From contig NC_088915.1 in the NCBI RefSeq assembly GCF_963576675.1, forward strand, positions 1,989,001 to 2,053,000: a stretch of 64,000 bases of DNA. The letters are read 5' to 3'. Made by a program: the position numbers and the translations under genes. Position 1 is the first letter of the stretch. Every line of letters starts with the position of its first letter. The notes below the pieces were generated by a model that did not search any database, had not been told where the DNA came from, and saw only the letters and a program-made list of their open reading frames with translations. Below, in pieces: positions 1 through 11,474 of this stretch. Source of the stretch: Euphorbia lathyris (taxonomy: Eukaryota > Streptophyta > Magnoliopsida > Malpighiales > Euphorbiaceae).

Positions 1-211
1 GCATGTCATCACTGATTCCAAGTTGGTTGTTAAGGAATTCATCCATATACAACATTCCGGTGAAGAATGTGTAACGGAGATTCCAATAACGCCTACCTTC
101 ATCATGGTTGAAGATAGGAAAAAACGCCCCATATCGCTTGGATAGGTCAGGGCGTTTGTTGATTGAGGCAGCATGGCGCCTTTTTGGGTTGGTTTTGTAT
201 TTGGTAGGCAT
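1..211 (-). CDS. ATHILA ORF-1-like protein, N-terminal part (runs off left edge)
   Basis: The ATG at 209-211 opens a frame reading MPTKYKTNPKRRHAA, nearly identical to the complete 317-residue copy at 40051-41004; by eye, positions 1-430 differ from 40794-41223 at only about three bases. The family (Arabidopsis retrotransposon ORF-1, ATHILA) lies downstream of pol in Athila elements and has no established biochemical function. About 70 residues are visible, rich in Lys/Arg at the N terminus. Identification rests on position after pol and on the full-length paralogue. Confidence 0.75.
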   Translation of the reverse strand, partial: MPTKYKTNPKRRHAASINKRPDLSKRYGAFFPIFNHDEGRRYWNLRYTFFTGMLYMDEFLNNQLGISDDM

Positions 212-472
212 AGTGCAAAGTGTATGTTACTTTTAGCGAACAACGGTGTTTGTGAAGAAAAATCAGAGTTCTGACAAAGATGAAAATGAAATGTAACAGA
301 ACCTGCATCCTCAATGATTAATTTATAAGAGTTTAGGATGAAAAGAGGTGTTGTTTGAACCATGAAAAGGTATAATTTGTACCTTTCTGGAATGAAGAAA
401 CTTAATGTTTCAATTGCCAAGAGGTTCGTCGAAAGGGTGAGAGTGTTTCAGGCCTAATAGTGGAGGAAATAC

Positions 473-515
473 GCGTGTCGCGACCGCGAATGGCAAAGCC
501 GCGGTCGCGACACGC
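473..515. repeat. Perfect GC-rich inverted repeat (hairpin)
   Basis: Left arm 473-488 (GCGTGTCGCGACCGCG) is exactly complementary to the right arm 500-515, with an 11-nt loop. Related copies lie in the Athila LTR (16731-16774) and beside the second Athila copy (39309-39351). It stands out from AT-rich surroundings. Confidence 0.9.
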
Positions 516-764
516 TGATTTCCTTGCGGAAATCAGGCATCAAAGCCACTTCCTGTTTCACGGTAGAGAATTTAAATATTCTCGGTATGAACAGAGAAAT
601 ACGAACCTGTTTGTGACATTCTTAAATGAAGGGATTCTCGGTAGGGAATTCTAAATTCTCGGCAGAGAATTGCCTGAAACTTCAAACCTAAAATCATGAA
701 ATATAAATATTTTATGTATTTAAATCACCACATAAAATCATCTAATCATAAAAATGACATTTTG

Positions 765-802
765 AAAATAAAATAAAATAAAATAAAATAAAATAAAATA
801 AA
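765..802. repeat. AAAAT pentanucleotide microsatellite
   Basis: About seven uninterrupted AAAAT units lie in the Athila spacer just downstream (in element sense) of the integrase stop. Confidence 0.85.
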
Positions 803-851
803 CAAAAACATAAGAAAAACAAAATAAACTGTGCTTGAAAAACTGAGTAAT

Positions 852-1384
852 TTATACGTCAGATAATCTTGTTACGAACGGAATTTCAATTTGTGAAATA
901 TTTTCGTAATAGATTTTACATCGATTACCATTAACTTTGAATCGAACTCCGTTAGGACCTTCCAGTTCCAAAGAACCATAATCGAATGTTTTGACGACTA
1001 AATATGGTCCTAACCATCTGGACTTAAGTTTTCCTGGTAATAAACGAAGTCGTGAATGAAATAAAAGCACTTTATCCCCAACATTAAAGTGTTTGACTTT
1101 AATTTTGGCATCGTGCCATTTCTTCACTTTTTCTTTATAAATCTTTGCATTTTCATAAGATAGATGACGTAACTCATCTAACTCATTCAAATTGAGCAAA
1201 CGTTTCTTACCTGCTTGATGTAAATCGAAATTAAGTTCTCTAATAGCCCAATAGGCTTTATGTTCTAATTCGACTGGCAAATGACATGTCTTACCATATA
1301 CTAAGCGGTAAGGAGTCATTCCTATTGGTGTTTTAAATGCAGTACGATACGCCCATAACGCATTATTGAGTTTAGAAGACCAAC
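852..1384 (-). pseudogene. Athila integrase, C-terminal part
   Basis: From the CACTA boundary at 1384 the minus strand reads in frame through [21 protein letters not shown] (written here as its residues around 1300-1350), then [11 protein letters not shown] and the GPY/F-like C-terminal domain with GDKVLLF and WLGPY, ending at a stop at 852. This is the Ty3 integrase C-terminal domain that binds DNA during integration. The frame matches the integrase core on the other side of the CACTA element (5862 onward), so the two are halves of one gene split by the insertion. The first methionine (1319) is internal, not a real start. Confidence 0.88.
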
Positions 1385-1745
1385 ACTACAACAAATCATC
1401 ACTTGCGCCACGGTTAGAGTCGTGGGACAAGTATAATATTTCTGTGGCTATACCATTTAGCCACGGAAATTCAAAATAAATGTCTTGTGGCACAAGTGAG
1501 TGTGGCTAGGTAGTGGCCACGGGAAAATAATGGTTGTGGCATAAATTGGGTTTTATGCCACGGGAAGCTCCGTGGCTAATCATATCCCTTTGCCACATGA
1601 GAAATCGTGGCAAGAGCAAAATATATGTGGCAAGATATAGTGGTCTGTATCGATCAACCTCACTTAGCCACAAGCATAACCGTGGCGAAATTATAATATT
1701 TGTGGCAGAAATCTTGCTTAGCCATGAGCATAAACGTGACAAAAA
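1385..1745. repeat. CACTA left TIR and subterminal repeat cluster
   Basis: After the 29-bp TIR, GCCACG/CGTGGC-type motifs recur in both orientations every 20-40 bases to about 1740. In characterised CACTA elements such subterminal repeats are transposase-accessory binding sites; that role is inferred here. Confidence 0.8.
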
Positions 1746-4700
1746 TAGAACTTATGACTAGAAACTTTGCTTTAGCAATTTTTTTTAATTAATTTTTAAT
1801 TTCTTATATTATGATTATACGTAACTTTTGAATTGAAGAGGGTTACGCTAAAATCAATAATAAAAAACAAACAAAGTCGAAAATTTTAACCATTATTAAC
1901 AAAAAAAACATAAATAATTATTAAGTAAACATCAATCATTCTATCACTCAGAACAATGAAATTCAACAAAGAAACTCTTAGCAACGCAAAAGAATCTCTC
2001 AATTCTATTCCATTTTAGTAATATAAAAACCTACAAATTCAACAATCCTATAAGCGACTGTAGAGATCCCTTATATCTCCACTTAAAAATTGTTGTTCAG
2101 AGAAAGTACAAATATAAGCACGATACGATATAAATAAAATTGAGAGACCAATAACCACTTGGCATAAAAAGAAGAACACAGCAGGGGGGAGACTACTTAC
2201 ATGGCCATCAATAGCGTTAAAAAGGAGAGTGCATATGGAATACTTCAAGTGAAATTGTTTTCTGCAAGGTAACTGTCAAATGTAAATTTTATAAGAATTC
2301 TAGCATAGACGGACACAATAGAGAACAAGCACTTTGATAAAGAATAATGACATCATATTTATTATCAAGGGTGGACATGCAAGTTTTGCATTGTCACATG
2401 CATATTGGATGGGACGCTTTGCCCAATGTGGTTGCTACTTAAATCTTTGAAACATAACACAATAGTTAATTACAGCAGCGAAAATGTTTACCACTTAGCA
2501 GATGTGTTTAACAGAAATAAAATCTGAAACGAACTCACAAGATAGTTTCCTTGTGCATACTACATTAGCCAAATATCAACAACAAATTACAAAAAAAAGG
2601 CATGTAATTCAATTTCCTATCTGGTCCTGTTATCCTTGGAGCGAAGTTCAAATTTGATACAAGTATATGCTTCATGCTGATCTCTAATCATAACATAATA
2701 TAGTATATAATTTCTCTCTTTCCACTCTTAACTATGTCATTCTTTAGATATCTTAACTTGAATGAGTCATTTGGGTTGAAATGATAGAAAATAAACAAGG
2801 TGGAACAGAAAATATAAATGTCTAAAAAGATTTGAAGTCAAGGTACTCACTATTTCCTGACCTTGAGATGAGGCATTAAGCTTCTTTTTCAAGTGAATTG
2901 AGCACTAATAACAGTGAATTTAAACTTCAATGAGGCTAGAGGCCAATTGGTATCTCCTTAACTTTCAATGGGTATCGAATTTCCAATCTAACAGCCTATA
3001 AAAACATATAGATCAAATCTTCAAATAAATTAGAGATACTAGAAACATATAAATAGTTAAGAAAAAGGAAATTCGATAAGAAATTAAGACTTGTATTGCT
3101 TCAAAGTTGAGAGCTAATATATGATCTTTAAAGATTGAATACTACTTTTTATACAAATACTGCAAAAACAAAACCGAAGTTTCCTTAATGAAATAAGCTA
3201 AAGTAGTAGAAAGGGAAATGCATATCAACTTCAATTACAGCAGGAGGAGCTTTCACAGAATCATAGAAAGGAGCTACAAAAACAAAACCTTTCTGAATCA
3301 AAATTTGGTAAATATGAAAGCTAAATGTCAGAATTTTGATTAGTACAAAAAAACCAATTTATTGAAGTTCACGGATGTAAATGCCAATTAAGAAACGCAA
3401 TTCATATAAAGACTCGAATTATAGTCTATAATCAAATCCACAAAAAAATTATCAAATAAAATTAGATACATGTATCTCACAAAAATGCACAATTCCTAAT
3501 ACAAGCATTTGAACTCATCATGGAAATTGGATAAGTATTAAACATGGGAATTGGTTATCAATTAAAAAAAAAGGCACAAAAACATAAAACAAAAATCAAT
3601 GAAGAAATATATGGTAATTATCTAATTAGCAGAAAGAAAAAAAAAGGAACATGAACAATAAGGTATGCAAACAACATTAAAAGAGTCTCCAAGAAAGAAA
3701 ACAAAAGTCCAAATGCAAATAATAGGGAACTGAAAGGACCATAAACAACACAAAAAATTAAAAACTCAACTTGAGGAAAGCTGAATAAAAAATGAAGCAA
3801 CACAAAACAAACTTAAAAAGTGCAGCTTTCTCAATAGTCAAGAAAAAAGGCATAAGCAAAATAAATTTTATCAACAGGAACACCCAACATGAGCACTCCT
3901 AATCAAAAGCAATAGGGATACAAATAGAACCACATTTCCATGTACATACCAATAAAAACCTAAAAGACTGTAAATTTAGGTGAAAGCATGAAACTCAAGA
4001 GAAATAAATAAAACTTCCATTACTAACCTTGAAAAATAGCTCTGACTAACTTGGGCTTTTGCATTGTTAAAGATAAAATCATATGGATCTAGATGGTTAT
4101 AAAAAGCAAAAGTTCAACATAATAAGAGGAATCAATCAAGAAAGCAAAATGAAATAAGAAGAGAAAGATGCAAGTTTAGAATTGGACATTGAACCTTCCA
4201 TCATTGAGCTTGAAGAACAGATCTAAACCAACTTGAGCATCCGTATCAATCATTTATTGAAGACCAATAGAGAAAAAGATGGACCAACCATGGGAGGAAA
4301 CTCCATAAAGATGATAACCAAATGATGACAAAAAGGCATACATCAACGTTTAGTTCGTAAATCCGGCAAAAGGAAACAAAAATTAGGCAAAGATTTAAGA
4401 CTCTTTTACACATATTATGAATCAAAAGATTAATAAATGGCAATCAGGCTTACCACTCTGAGAAATAGCACAAAGCAAACATTGATGACTATAATAAGAA
4501 AATTACAAATACCCTGTCAATGACCGAAGATAGGAGGCGCAAATAGAGAGGAAAGTCAAGAGAAAAAAGGAAATTGGTAAGGACAAAAACCAGTAGTAGA
4601 TAATTACACAATGTAAACCACAATATGAATTTAAAGTAGTCCTAAATTCTATAAAATAGATGTGTTCATATCAGTGTTCTATTTTTATACTTTTACAACA

Positions 4701-5639
4701 GAATAAACATTAGATATTGATTAAAGCATAACAAACCCAAAGGAGCATCATTGAAAATAAGGATTGTTACACATGGGTATAGTTAGATTAAGAAAACACA
4801 GTGAAGAAATACGAGGCAGGCCTGAAAAATCAAAACTGAAAATTGGCTATGGCAAAACCATGGAGAACCTGCAAAAATTACGGTAGGTGAATAATCAATT
4901 TGCAGGAATTCAGATAATAGTTTTGCCCTAAGTTTTCTAATGTAGAGAAAAAAACATATAGATTATAATTGAACAACCAAATTGCAGGAATTTTTCTCTA
5001 GATTATAATTGAATAATCAAATTGCAGGAATTCAGATTACAACAAGATTTTACCTCAGAGACTATGAAATTTCTCAAAGCTAGAACGACCACTCTCACAA
5101 CCAAATTCAGAAACAAAATTGTATAAGCTGAAATTTTGATGAGGTAAGAAATAGTAGAAATAAGAAAAGAATAAACAGAGTTGGGAAGAATAAATTGGAT
5201 ATACCAAATAAAAAACGGCTAATTGTGTGGAACGTATCGAAGCTTCAGGGTTCCTCTTCGTGAATGACAGGTCGTGAGAACTGAATCAAGGAAAAAAAAG
5301 CGTTAATGAGCATAAATGAGAACATACTTAATATTTATGAATCTGGAGCTGCAATGATCTTGGAAACTAACGATGGATAAAGCAGGTTGTCAAATCTGAG
5401 ATGCCTCCCTTCCGCCTTATTTGAATCCCAACCTACCTATCTCCCTCACTGAACAAAGTCGAAACTGGAAAGATAAAAAAAGAGATTCAGAGAAACCCTC
5501 CAGAAAAAAAATTAAAAAACAATTTTTTTGGCGTTTCAAAATTTCCTAATTTTTTGGCGCTCTTTTAGACCTAGGGACAATATACCTCATTAATATTCTT
5601 TTTTTAATATAGAGAAGTAGTATTTCGACCGAGCCAATG

Positions 5640-5858
5640 TAGTGAATTTTTCGGTGGCATAAATGATTTAGCCATGAAAAGAATTTACCGTTGCAGAATT
5701 GTATATTTGCCACGGAAAAGGACTGCCCGTAGCATAAATGTATCATGTGATTATAATTTTGTAGTAGAATTTTTTTTCCCGTGGCTAAATAGAAATATGC
5801 CACGAATTCTAAATTTGTGTGGCATGATTCGTGGCGCAAGTGATGATTTGTTGTAGTG
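5640..5858. repeat. CACTA right subterminal repeats and TIR
   Basis: This end mirrors the left one: GTGGCATAAATG, GCCACGG and CGTGGC motifs lead into the TIR at 5830-5858. The cluster is shorter than on the left (about 220 against 360 bases). Confidence 0.8.
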
Positions 5859-5861
5859 CAA

Positions 5862-8387
5862 TCTTTTCTTGTGGATGAAACTGTTTTTTCGAGAATCCAT
5901 TTGAGTTCTCTATTTGATATCTCCGTCTGACCATTTGACTGAGGATGGTATGGCGTTGATACGCGGTGGCGTACTCCATATTTTTTCATAAGAGTTTCAA
6001 AACTCTTGTTTATAAAATGAGTACCTCCATCACTAACGATAATTCTTGGACAACCAAATCTACAAAATATATCGTCAAGAAAATTAATGACAACTTTAGA
6101 ATCATTCGTCGGGGTTACAATTGCTTCAACCCACTTTGATACATAATCAACGGCAACTAATATGTAAGTTTTACATAAACCAAAGGGCATTCTTCTATAT
6201 GCAAATGTTCCGTAAGGACATGTGAAGGTTGTTTTATCTTGGTCATCCGGGTAAATGTATATTTGAAAGAATCCGGAGTAACCATCTAAAAAGCAGTAGA
6301 AAGCATGACCAGCTATCCTTTCGATCATTTGATCAATGAAAGGAAGAGGAAAATGATCTTTCCTAGTTGCTTTATTTAGATTTCTATAATCTATACAAAC
6401 CCTCTAACCAGTGGTGGTTCGTGTGGGTATTAATTCACCTTCTTCATTCCTTACAACTATTATGCCTCCCTTTTTAGGTACACAATGGATTGGACTAACC
6501 CATTCACTATCCGAAATAGGATAGATGATTCCATTGTCTAGAAGTTTAGTAATCTCATTTTTTACCACTTCCTTCATGTTCGGATTTATGCGTCTTTGCC
6601 TATCCGCTTTAGGTGGCTTATCTTCTTCTAAGTGAATCCTATGCATTACAATACTCGGATTAATACCTTTTAGGTCAGAAATTTGCCAACCCATGCTTCC
6701 TATCCTATTTCTAACAACTTGTTTCAATTTTTCTTCTTGAACTTGTGTTAATTTGTTAGAGATAATTATAGGTAGAGAGTCGCCTTCGCCTAAGAAAGCG
6801 TACCTCAAATGACTTGGTAATTCCTTAAGTTCTAATTCAGGTGGAACTACAATCGAAGGCGGAACTGGTCCATCTTCTCGAATCAAAGGTTCTGGGTCCT
6901 TATCTTCTGGTTCCTCACTCATTATAGGTTCTATTATTTCTTCTTTCTGAACAATATCATTTACACATTCTTCAATTAAATCGAGTTTCATACAAGCGAA
7001 ATCTTCCATAGGATATTTCATCGCTTGGTTCATATCAAACTCAATTTTATCGTCTCCTATTCGTAAAACTACTTTCCCTTACGACACATCAACTAGAGCA
7101 CGTCCCGTGTTCATGAACGGTCTACCAAAGATTAACGGACAATTTACATCATAAGCAAAATCTAAAATAACGAAATCGGTAGGAAAAATAAATTTGTCAA
7201 CTTTAACTAAAACATCCTCAATTATACCGTATGGTCTTTTAGTGGTTTGATCTGCTAATTGCAAAACCATATTGGTACGTTTGATGTCTTCTTCTAATCC
7301 TAATTTATTAAAAATAGATAATGGCATCAAGTTAATGCTTGCTCCTAAATCACAGAGACAACTGGGAAATTCTATATCGCCCAATTTACACGGAATGGTA
7401 AAACATCCGGGATCTTTGAGTTTAGTGGGCAAATTGCTTGACACAATCGAACTGCAATCTTCAGTTAGTGAAATGGATGAAATTTCTTCCCAACTGATTT
7501 TCTTTGAAATTAAATCTTTGAGGAATTTACCGTAATTGGGAATTTGCGTAATTGCATCCATAAACGTTAAATTAATATGCAAATTCTTAAGTTTGTCTAA
7601 AAATGTTAAAAGTTGTTTGTCATAGTCCTTATTGCGGACTTTGTGTGGAAAAGGTGGTTTAGGTACAAAAGTTTTTGTACTAGAGTCAATCGGTGCATCT
7701 TTTTGTTTTAAAGTATCTTCTTTGGGTTTTGGTAAATCAGTTCTAGGTAAAGTCGAATTTCCGGGCATTTCCGGACCTAAGTAATTTTTCCCTGAACGAA
7801 GAGTGATAGCCTTAACATGCTCTTTCGGATTTTCTTCCGTATGGCTTGGAAGGCTTCCCTCTTTGCGGGATGGAATTGATTTAGCGAGTTGTCCAATTTG
7901 AATCTCCAAATTATGGATGCTAGATGATTGGTTTTTAATAAGCTGATCGAATTTATTCTCGATCCGTTTAAAACCATCATCGTGATTACTTATTTTTCCG
8001 CTCATAGCATCAATGAATTTGTCGATTTTAGAAGATAAAGTGCTAATCGAATCTCTTGATTGATTTTGATAATTAGTAGTACGATTTTGATTAGCATTAA
8101 CATTATTGTTGTTGTTATCTCTCCAGTTAAAGTTAGGATGATTTCTCCATCCAGGATTATATGTATTGGAATAAGGATTATTAGTTTGGTTTTGCCCTTG
8201 GACAAAGTTTACCTGGTCAATTTCACTCATACTTTCGTAATCCACACCCGTTTGGATTGGTTGACCATTAGGATCACATGGTGCCATAAACCTATCAATT
8301 TTATGCGACAAGGCAGAAAATTGGGCTTGCAACATCGCTACTTGATAACTTGCTGAATCCGATTTGATGATCTCCGCCGGAGTTACC
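5862..8387 (-). pseudogene. Athila gag (C-terminal part)-protease-RT-integrase core, degenerate
   Basis: One minus-strand frame runs from the Tat boundary (8387) to the CACTA boundary. It reads: C-terminal gag linker; protease with CDLGASINLMPLS (about 7340) and PLIFGRPFM (about 7115); RT N-terminal part with WVSPIHCVPKKGG (about 6480) and the [10 protein letters not shown] block; RMPFGL; then directly an integrase core with [16 protein letters not shown] and HPQSNGQTE. The RT segment with the YVDD catalytic site, all RNase H and the zinc-binding integrase N terminus are missing at a clean in-frame junction near 6175. Two nonsense codons interrupt the frame: TAA at 7079-7081 (in place of a probable CAA) and TAG at 6404-6406 (in place of TGG). 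The integrase core ends at the CACTA insertion. Confidence 0.9.
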
Positions 8388-8820
8388 TGCAAGACAGAAC
8401 CGGAGACGGGATCTCCGGGAAAACTCTCTGACGATCTAGTCAGTTCTTTGTATGAAGGTTGGTAATAATAGCATTACGGGGAAAAATGTGAACGTACCTC
8501 TCCCCTTTGGCCTTATGGCTTTTTATAAGTGTTCTTAAGTAACCGCTGAGGGCGGTTACTCCTTCCAGGCCACGTTTCGAGGGCGGTTACTCCTTTTTAG
8601 GCCATGTCCCTTTCGTGGCTTTCGTGGCAACAAACGTGGTATCGTTTGTTCTGAGTGGAAGTTTTGATGCTCCATTTAGGAATTCGGGGCAGTTACTTAC
8701 TTCACCCGCTTCCTCTATTCGGGCTCTATTCGGGTCCCATCCGATCCTAGACCATGGGTCTAAGTATGGGCTGGGCCCGTGTAATGAATTCGGCCCGGTT
8801 TGGCTTCGCGGGTCATCACA
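8388..8820 (-). repeat. Tat 3' LTR
   Basis: On the minus strand the LTR runs from TGTGATGACCCGCG (8820) to CTGTCTTGCA (8388), about 433 bp, with TG...CA ends. It is preceded in element sense by a polypurine tract. It contains a short direct repeat of GAGGGCGGTTACTCC (about 8549 and 8580). The bases before 8388 are Athila gag. Confidence 0.8.
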
Positions 8821-8833
8821 TGCCTCCCCCTTA
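8821..8833 (-). other. Tat polypurine tract
   Basis: The minus strand reads CTAAGGGGGAGGCA immediately before the 3' LTR. It is the priming site for plus-strand DNA synthesis in reverse transcription. Confidence 0.8.
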
Positions 8834-8856
8834 GTTTGGCAAGAGCCCTTTAGGGT

Positions 8857-8864
8857 CTTTTTAT
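8857..8864 (+). promoter_or_regulatory. TATA-like box for the antisense ORF
   Basis: TTTTTATA on the plus strand lies about 210 bases before the ATG at 9074 and only about 35 bases beyond the LTR edge. It is a candidate promoter for the antisense ORF, inferred from position only. Confidence 0.4.
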
Positions 8865-9073
8865 AGGGGACTCTTCGTTTTTGTCTGGATATTCAAAATT
8901 CAAAAATTGTGAATTTCCTTGTCCATCGTTTCTTTTCCGGCATCGTCGTTTCTTTTCCGGCATCAACCTCTTCGCGTTCATTCTTCTCTGTGTAGTCTTT
9001 CATATGTAAGTTTTCCTTTCCACAACTTGTACCTCGCTCGACTCTTTACTTCTGTTCATTTTTCTTCATCAAT

Positions 9074-11424
9074 ATGTCGAACCCTGACCTCGACTTCGCA
9101 CCGTTCGACGAAAATTACGTCCGCGAGGTATCTCATGAGGTCGATGAGATGGTTGATGAAGCTTCAACCAGCTCTCCTGGGTCTGATTCTCATCCCGCCG
9201 ACTTCCTCCACCTAGCGAATACATCCGTGAGGGTTTAGGTTTTGACCTTAAAAAGTTGATTCCGCCACCTGTCCCAACCCCTCGTTTGCTACCGAAGAAG
9301 GACAGATCGGGAAGCCTAGTTTGTCAGGAGACAATTGATGACTTGCGGGAGCAGTATTCTTGGCTTCAAGGTCTCGAAGCCCTCATTCCCGGGGAGGATA
9401 GAGGACCGGGCGACTACCCAAAGGGGTATTTCACCATTTTCGTCGCCCAGATTATCTGCGGTTTCACGTATCCGCTGGCGGATGAGATTGCCTCCGTCCT
9501 TGGCGGTTACGGAATCGCACCTGGTCAATTGCATCCCAACGGATGGGCCGACTTAACTCTGGACAAATTTTTGGCGGATTGTCTGGAGGTTCCCTTCTCG
9601 CTCAAAATTTTCTCCAAGCTTCATCATTTCAAAAGTTCGGCGGGGTATTTCACTTTCATCCGTCAGAGCGGTTACTATGGTTTCGACGAGAAGCTGAACA
9701 AGATCCGCGAGTGGGACCGATCTTACTTCTTTATCAAGTTTAATGAAGGGAATCCAAACTTCCTTCGCTGCTGGGGCCGGCCCAATGTAAAGAGTTTGAA
9801 CTTCGGTTACCCCAGTGAGGAAGAATCCGCTGTTATAAAGTTCTTGAAGAGTACGCCTCCTTTCGTATGGACATATGATCAGGCCTTCCATATGCTAAGG
9901 AGCCGAGTAGCGATTGCCTACCGCGAGGGAGATCGCGTTGTCTATATCCCTTATCGCGTTTTTGTTCAAGGTATTTTTTTATTTCCAAGTTGATGATTTC
10001 TTTTAACCCTTTGCAGGGGTGATCCTTTATCTCAACTCGCTGCAGATCGAGAGGCGAAAGCCCTAGCGAGAAGGAAGAGGCGGATGGCGGGGATCACTTC
10101 CGTTGCAGGGGCGAATTCTCCTGGAGGGGCGATTACTTCTATTGAGGCGGCTTCTCCCGTAAGGGCCTCCGTTTCACAAGGTCCAGCTTCTGCTTCCGAG
10201 GACCTTCCCTTAACTAGGAAGCGGAAGCATAATGCGGATACAGAGTCTTCTCGTCCCAGAAAGAAAAACACCTCTGTGTCCCTCACTGTTGGCGGCACAC
10301 CCGTATTCGCCCCGTCCAAAGGAAAGAGCAGTACTCCAATTCACGAGGTATCTCAATCCATTCCCCCCTTTTTTTATGTTGTTAACTTTTCCTCATGAGT
10401 TATCTGCTGTTCTCCTGATCTTTCTCCTTATGCATTCGCAGCCGATTCCCGACATCAGCGGGTGGTGGACTAGGACCTTTGGTATGGCCGTGAGCTTTTC
10501 TTGTAAGGACATTGTCTCTTCCATATGTAATGTCCTTGGGCGGCTCCCCTCTGCTTCCCGTGTGCGAGAACAAGTACCGCTTCCTACTGCAATGGAGGGG
10601 ATTGAGAAGCGTGCCATAGAGGTATATTGTTGTTTTGGGGGTAGAGGCTTGTCATTCCCTTTCAAGGATCTTGTGTCCATAGTAATCGCATGTTTCTATT
10701 CGCCCTTTTTATTCACGAGCCGTCTTATATGCATATTATCAATTTCGCGGAGGGCGCTCTCCAAAGGGATGCTGAACGAGCCAAAGAGTTGGAGAACCTT
10801 GGTACTGAATTGGCGACTCAGAAGTCGCTTTATGATGATGTCCAAGGGAAGGTAAAGGCTCTTGAAGGCGCTTGTCAGAAGGTTATGAGCGAGAAGGAGG
10901 AAGCTCTCAGATCCCTCCAGGCTAAGTCCGACGAGCTGCAAAAGGTCCTTGATGATCTAAATTCATCCAAGGAGGCTCTGGAGATGCAAAAGAAGAAAGC
11001 TGAGGAGATTCTAGCCGAAGATGGTGCTCGCATCTATTGGTATGGGGAGCGAATTCATGCCGCTTATGAGCATGGGCATCCAGATCGAGTACTTAGCCGC
11101 CCCAAGGTTCCCATCCCCGAAAAGGATCTAACTGAGAAGTGGGACAAGCTGGAAGCCGAGGATGCTGATATGGATGAGGTACTCTTCTTAGATTGGCAGA
11201 GTTTTCAGAACTCTCCAATTAGCTGCGAGATCCCTACTCAGAACGTGGAAAAAGAGGCACCACAAGACCTTTCTCAGCCTGAGCAAGAGGTACCGCCCTC
11301 TGAAGCGGTTACTGATTCGAGGGTTGAGGATTCGCTTGAAGCAGATCCGCCCACTAGAGGAGATGAGGGAGCCGCTGAAGGCGAGGAGGGCCATAGGGGT
11401 GAAGGAGAGGAAGCTGTAGCATAG
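9074..11424 (+). pseudogene. Spliced antisense ORF of Tat element (gypsy-type transposon domain plus coiled coil)
   Basis: Candidate exons: 9074-9970, 10017-10347, 10442-10621 and about 10753-11424. Exon 1 begins MSNPDLDFAPFDENY and contains the conserved block YFTIFVAQIICGFTYPLAD and APGQLHPNGWADL, matching the plant 'putative gypsy type transposon' domain (PF04195-like). Exon 2 is Ala/Ser-rich with a basic KRKRK-like patch. Exon 4 carries a long coiled coil (about 10760-11010) and an acidic Glu-rich tail. Splice sites fit GT-AG (donors at 9971, 10348 and 10622; acceptors ending 10016 and 10441), and exon 3 joins both neighbours in phase 0. Two one-base frame breaks, near 9220 and at the exon 1/2 join, make it a probable pseudogene. 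Function of these ORFs is unknown. Confidence 0.7.
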
Positions 11425-11474
11425 TTTGATTTATATCTGGACTGTTGTATGTAACAAACTGCCCGTATATATTG

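Larger units (their letters stand above)
212..851. other. Athila pol to ORF-1 spacer
   Basis: Non-coding spacer between the integrase stop (852) and the ORF-1 start (211). It holds a perfect GC-rich inverted repeat (473-515), several copies of a TTCTCGGTA / GAGAAT motif (about 555-670) and an AAAAT microsatellite (765-802). The first 220 bases are shared with the second Athila copy up to about position 430. The 64-codon frame at 460-654 is produced by the hairpin and is not taken as a gene. Confidence 0.6.
1385..5858. mobile_element. Non-autonomous CACTA (En/Spm-type) DNA transposon
   Basis: The ends are perfect 29-bp terminal inverted repeats (1385-1413 and 5830-5858) beginning CACTACAACAAATCA, flanked by the 3-bp duplication CAA (1382-1384 and 5859-5861), as expected for CACTA elements. 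Both ends carry clusters of CCACG/GTGGC subterminal motifs. The 4-kb interior is AT-rich; no transposase (TNPD-like) or DNA-binding (TNPA-like) frame can be recognised, only short frames below 70 codons, so mobility would depend on enzymes from elsewhere. It is inserted into the Athila integrase gene. Orientation cannot be assigned. Confidence 0.92.

Noticed and set aside
460..654. 64-codon plus-strand ORF
   Set aside because: Generated by the GC-rich hairpin in the Athila spacer and antisense to the element; no homology.
9335..10855. Additional overlapping ORFs on both strands within the Tat antisense gene
   Set aside because: Shadows of the exon frames; they cross the proposed introns without domain support.
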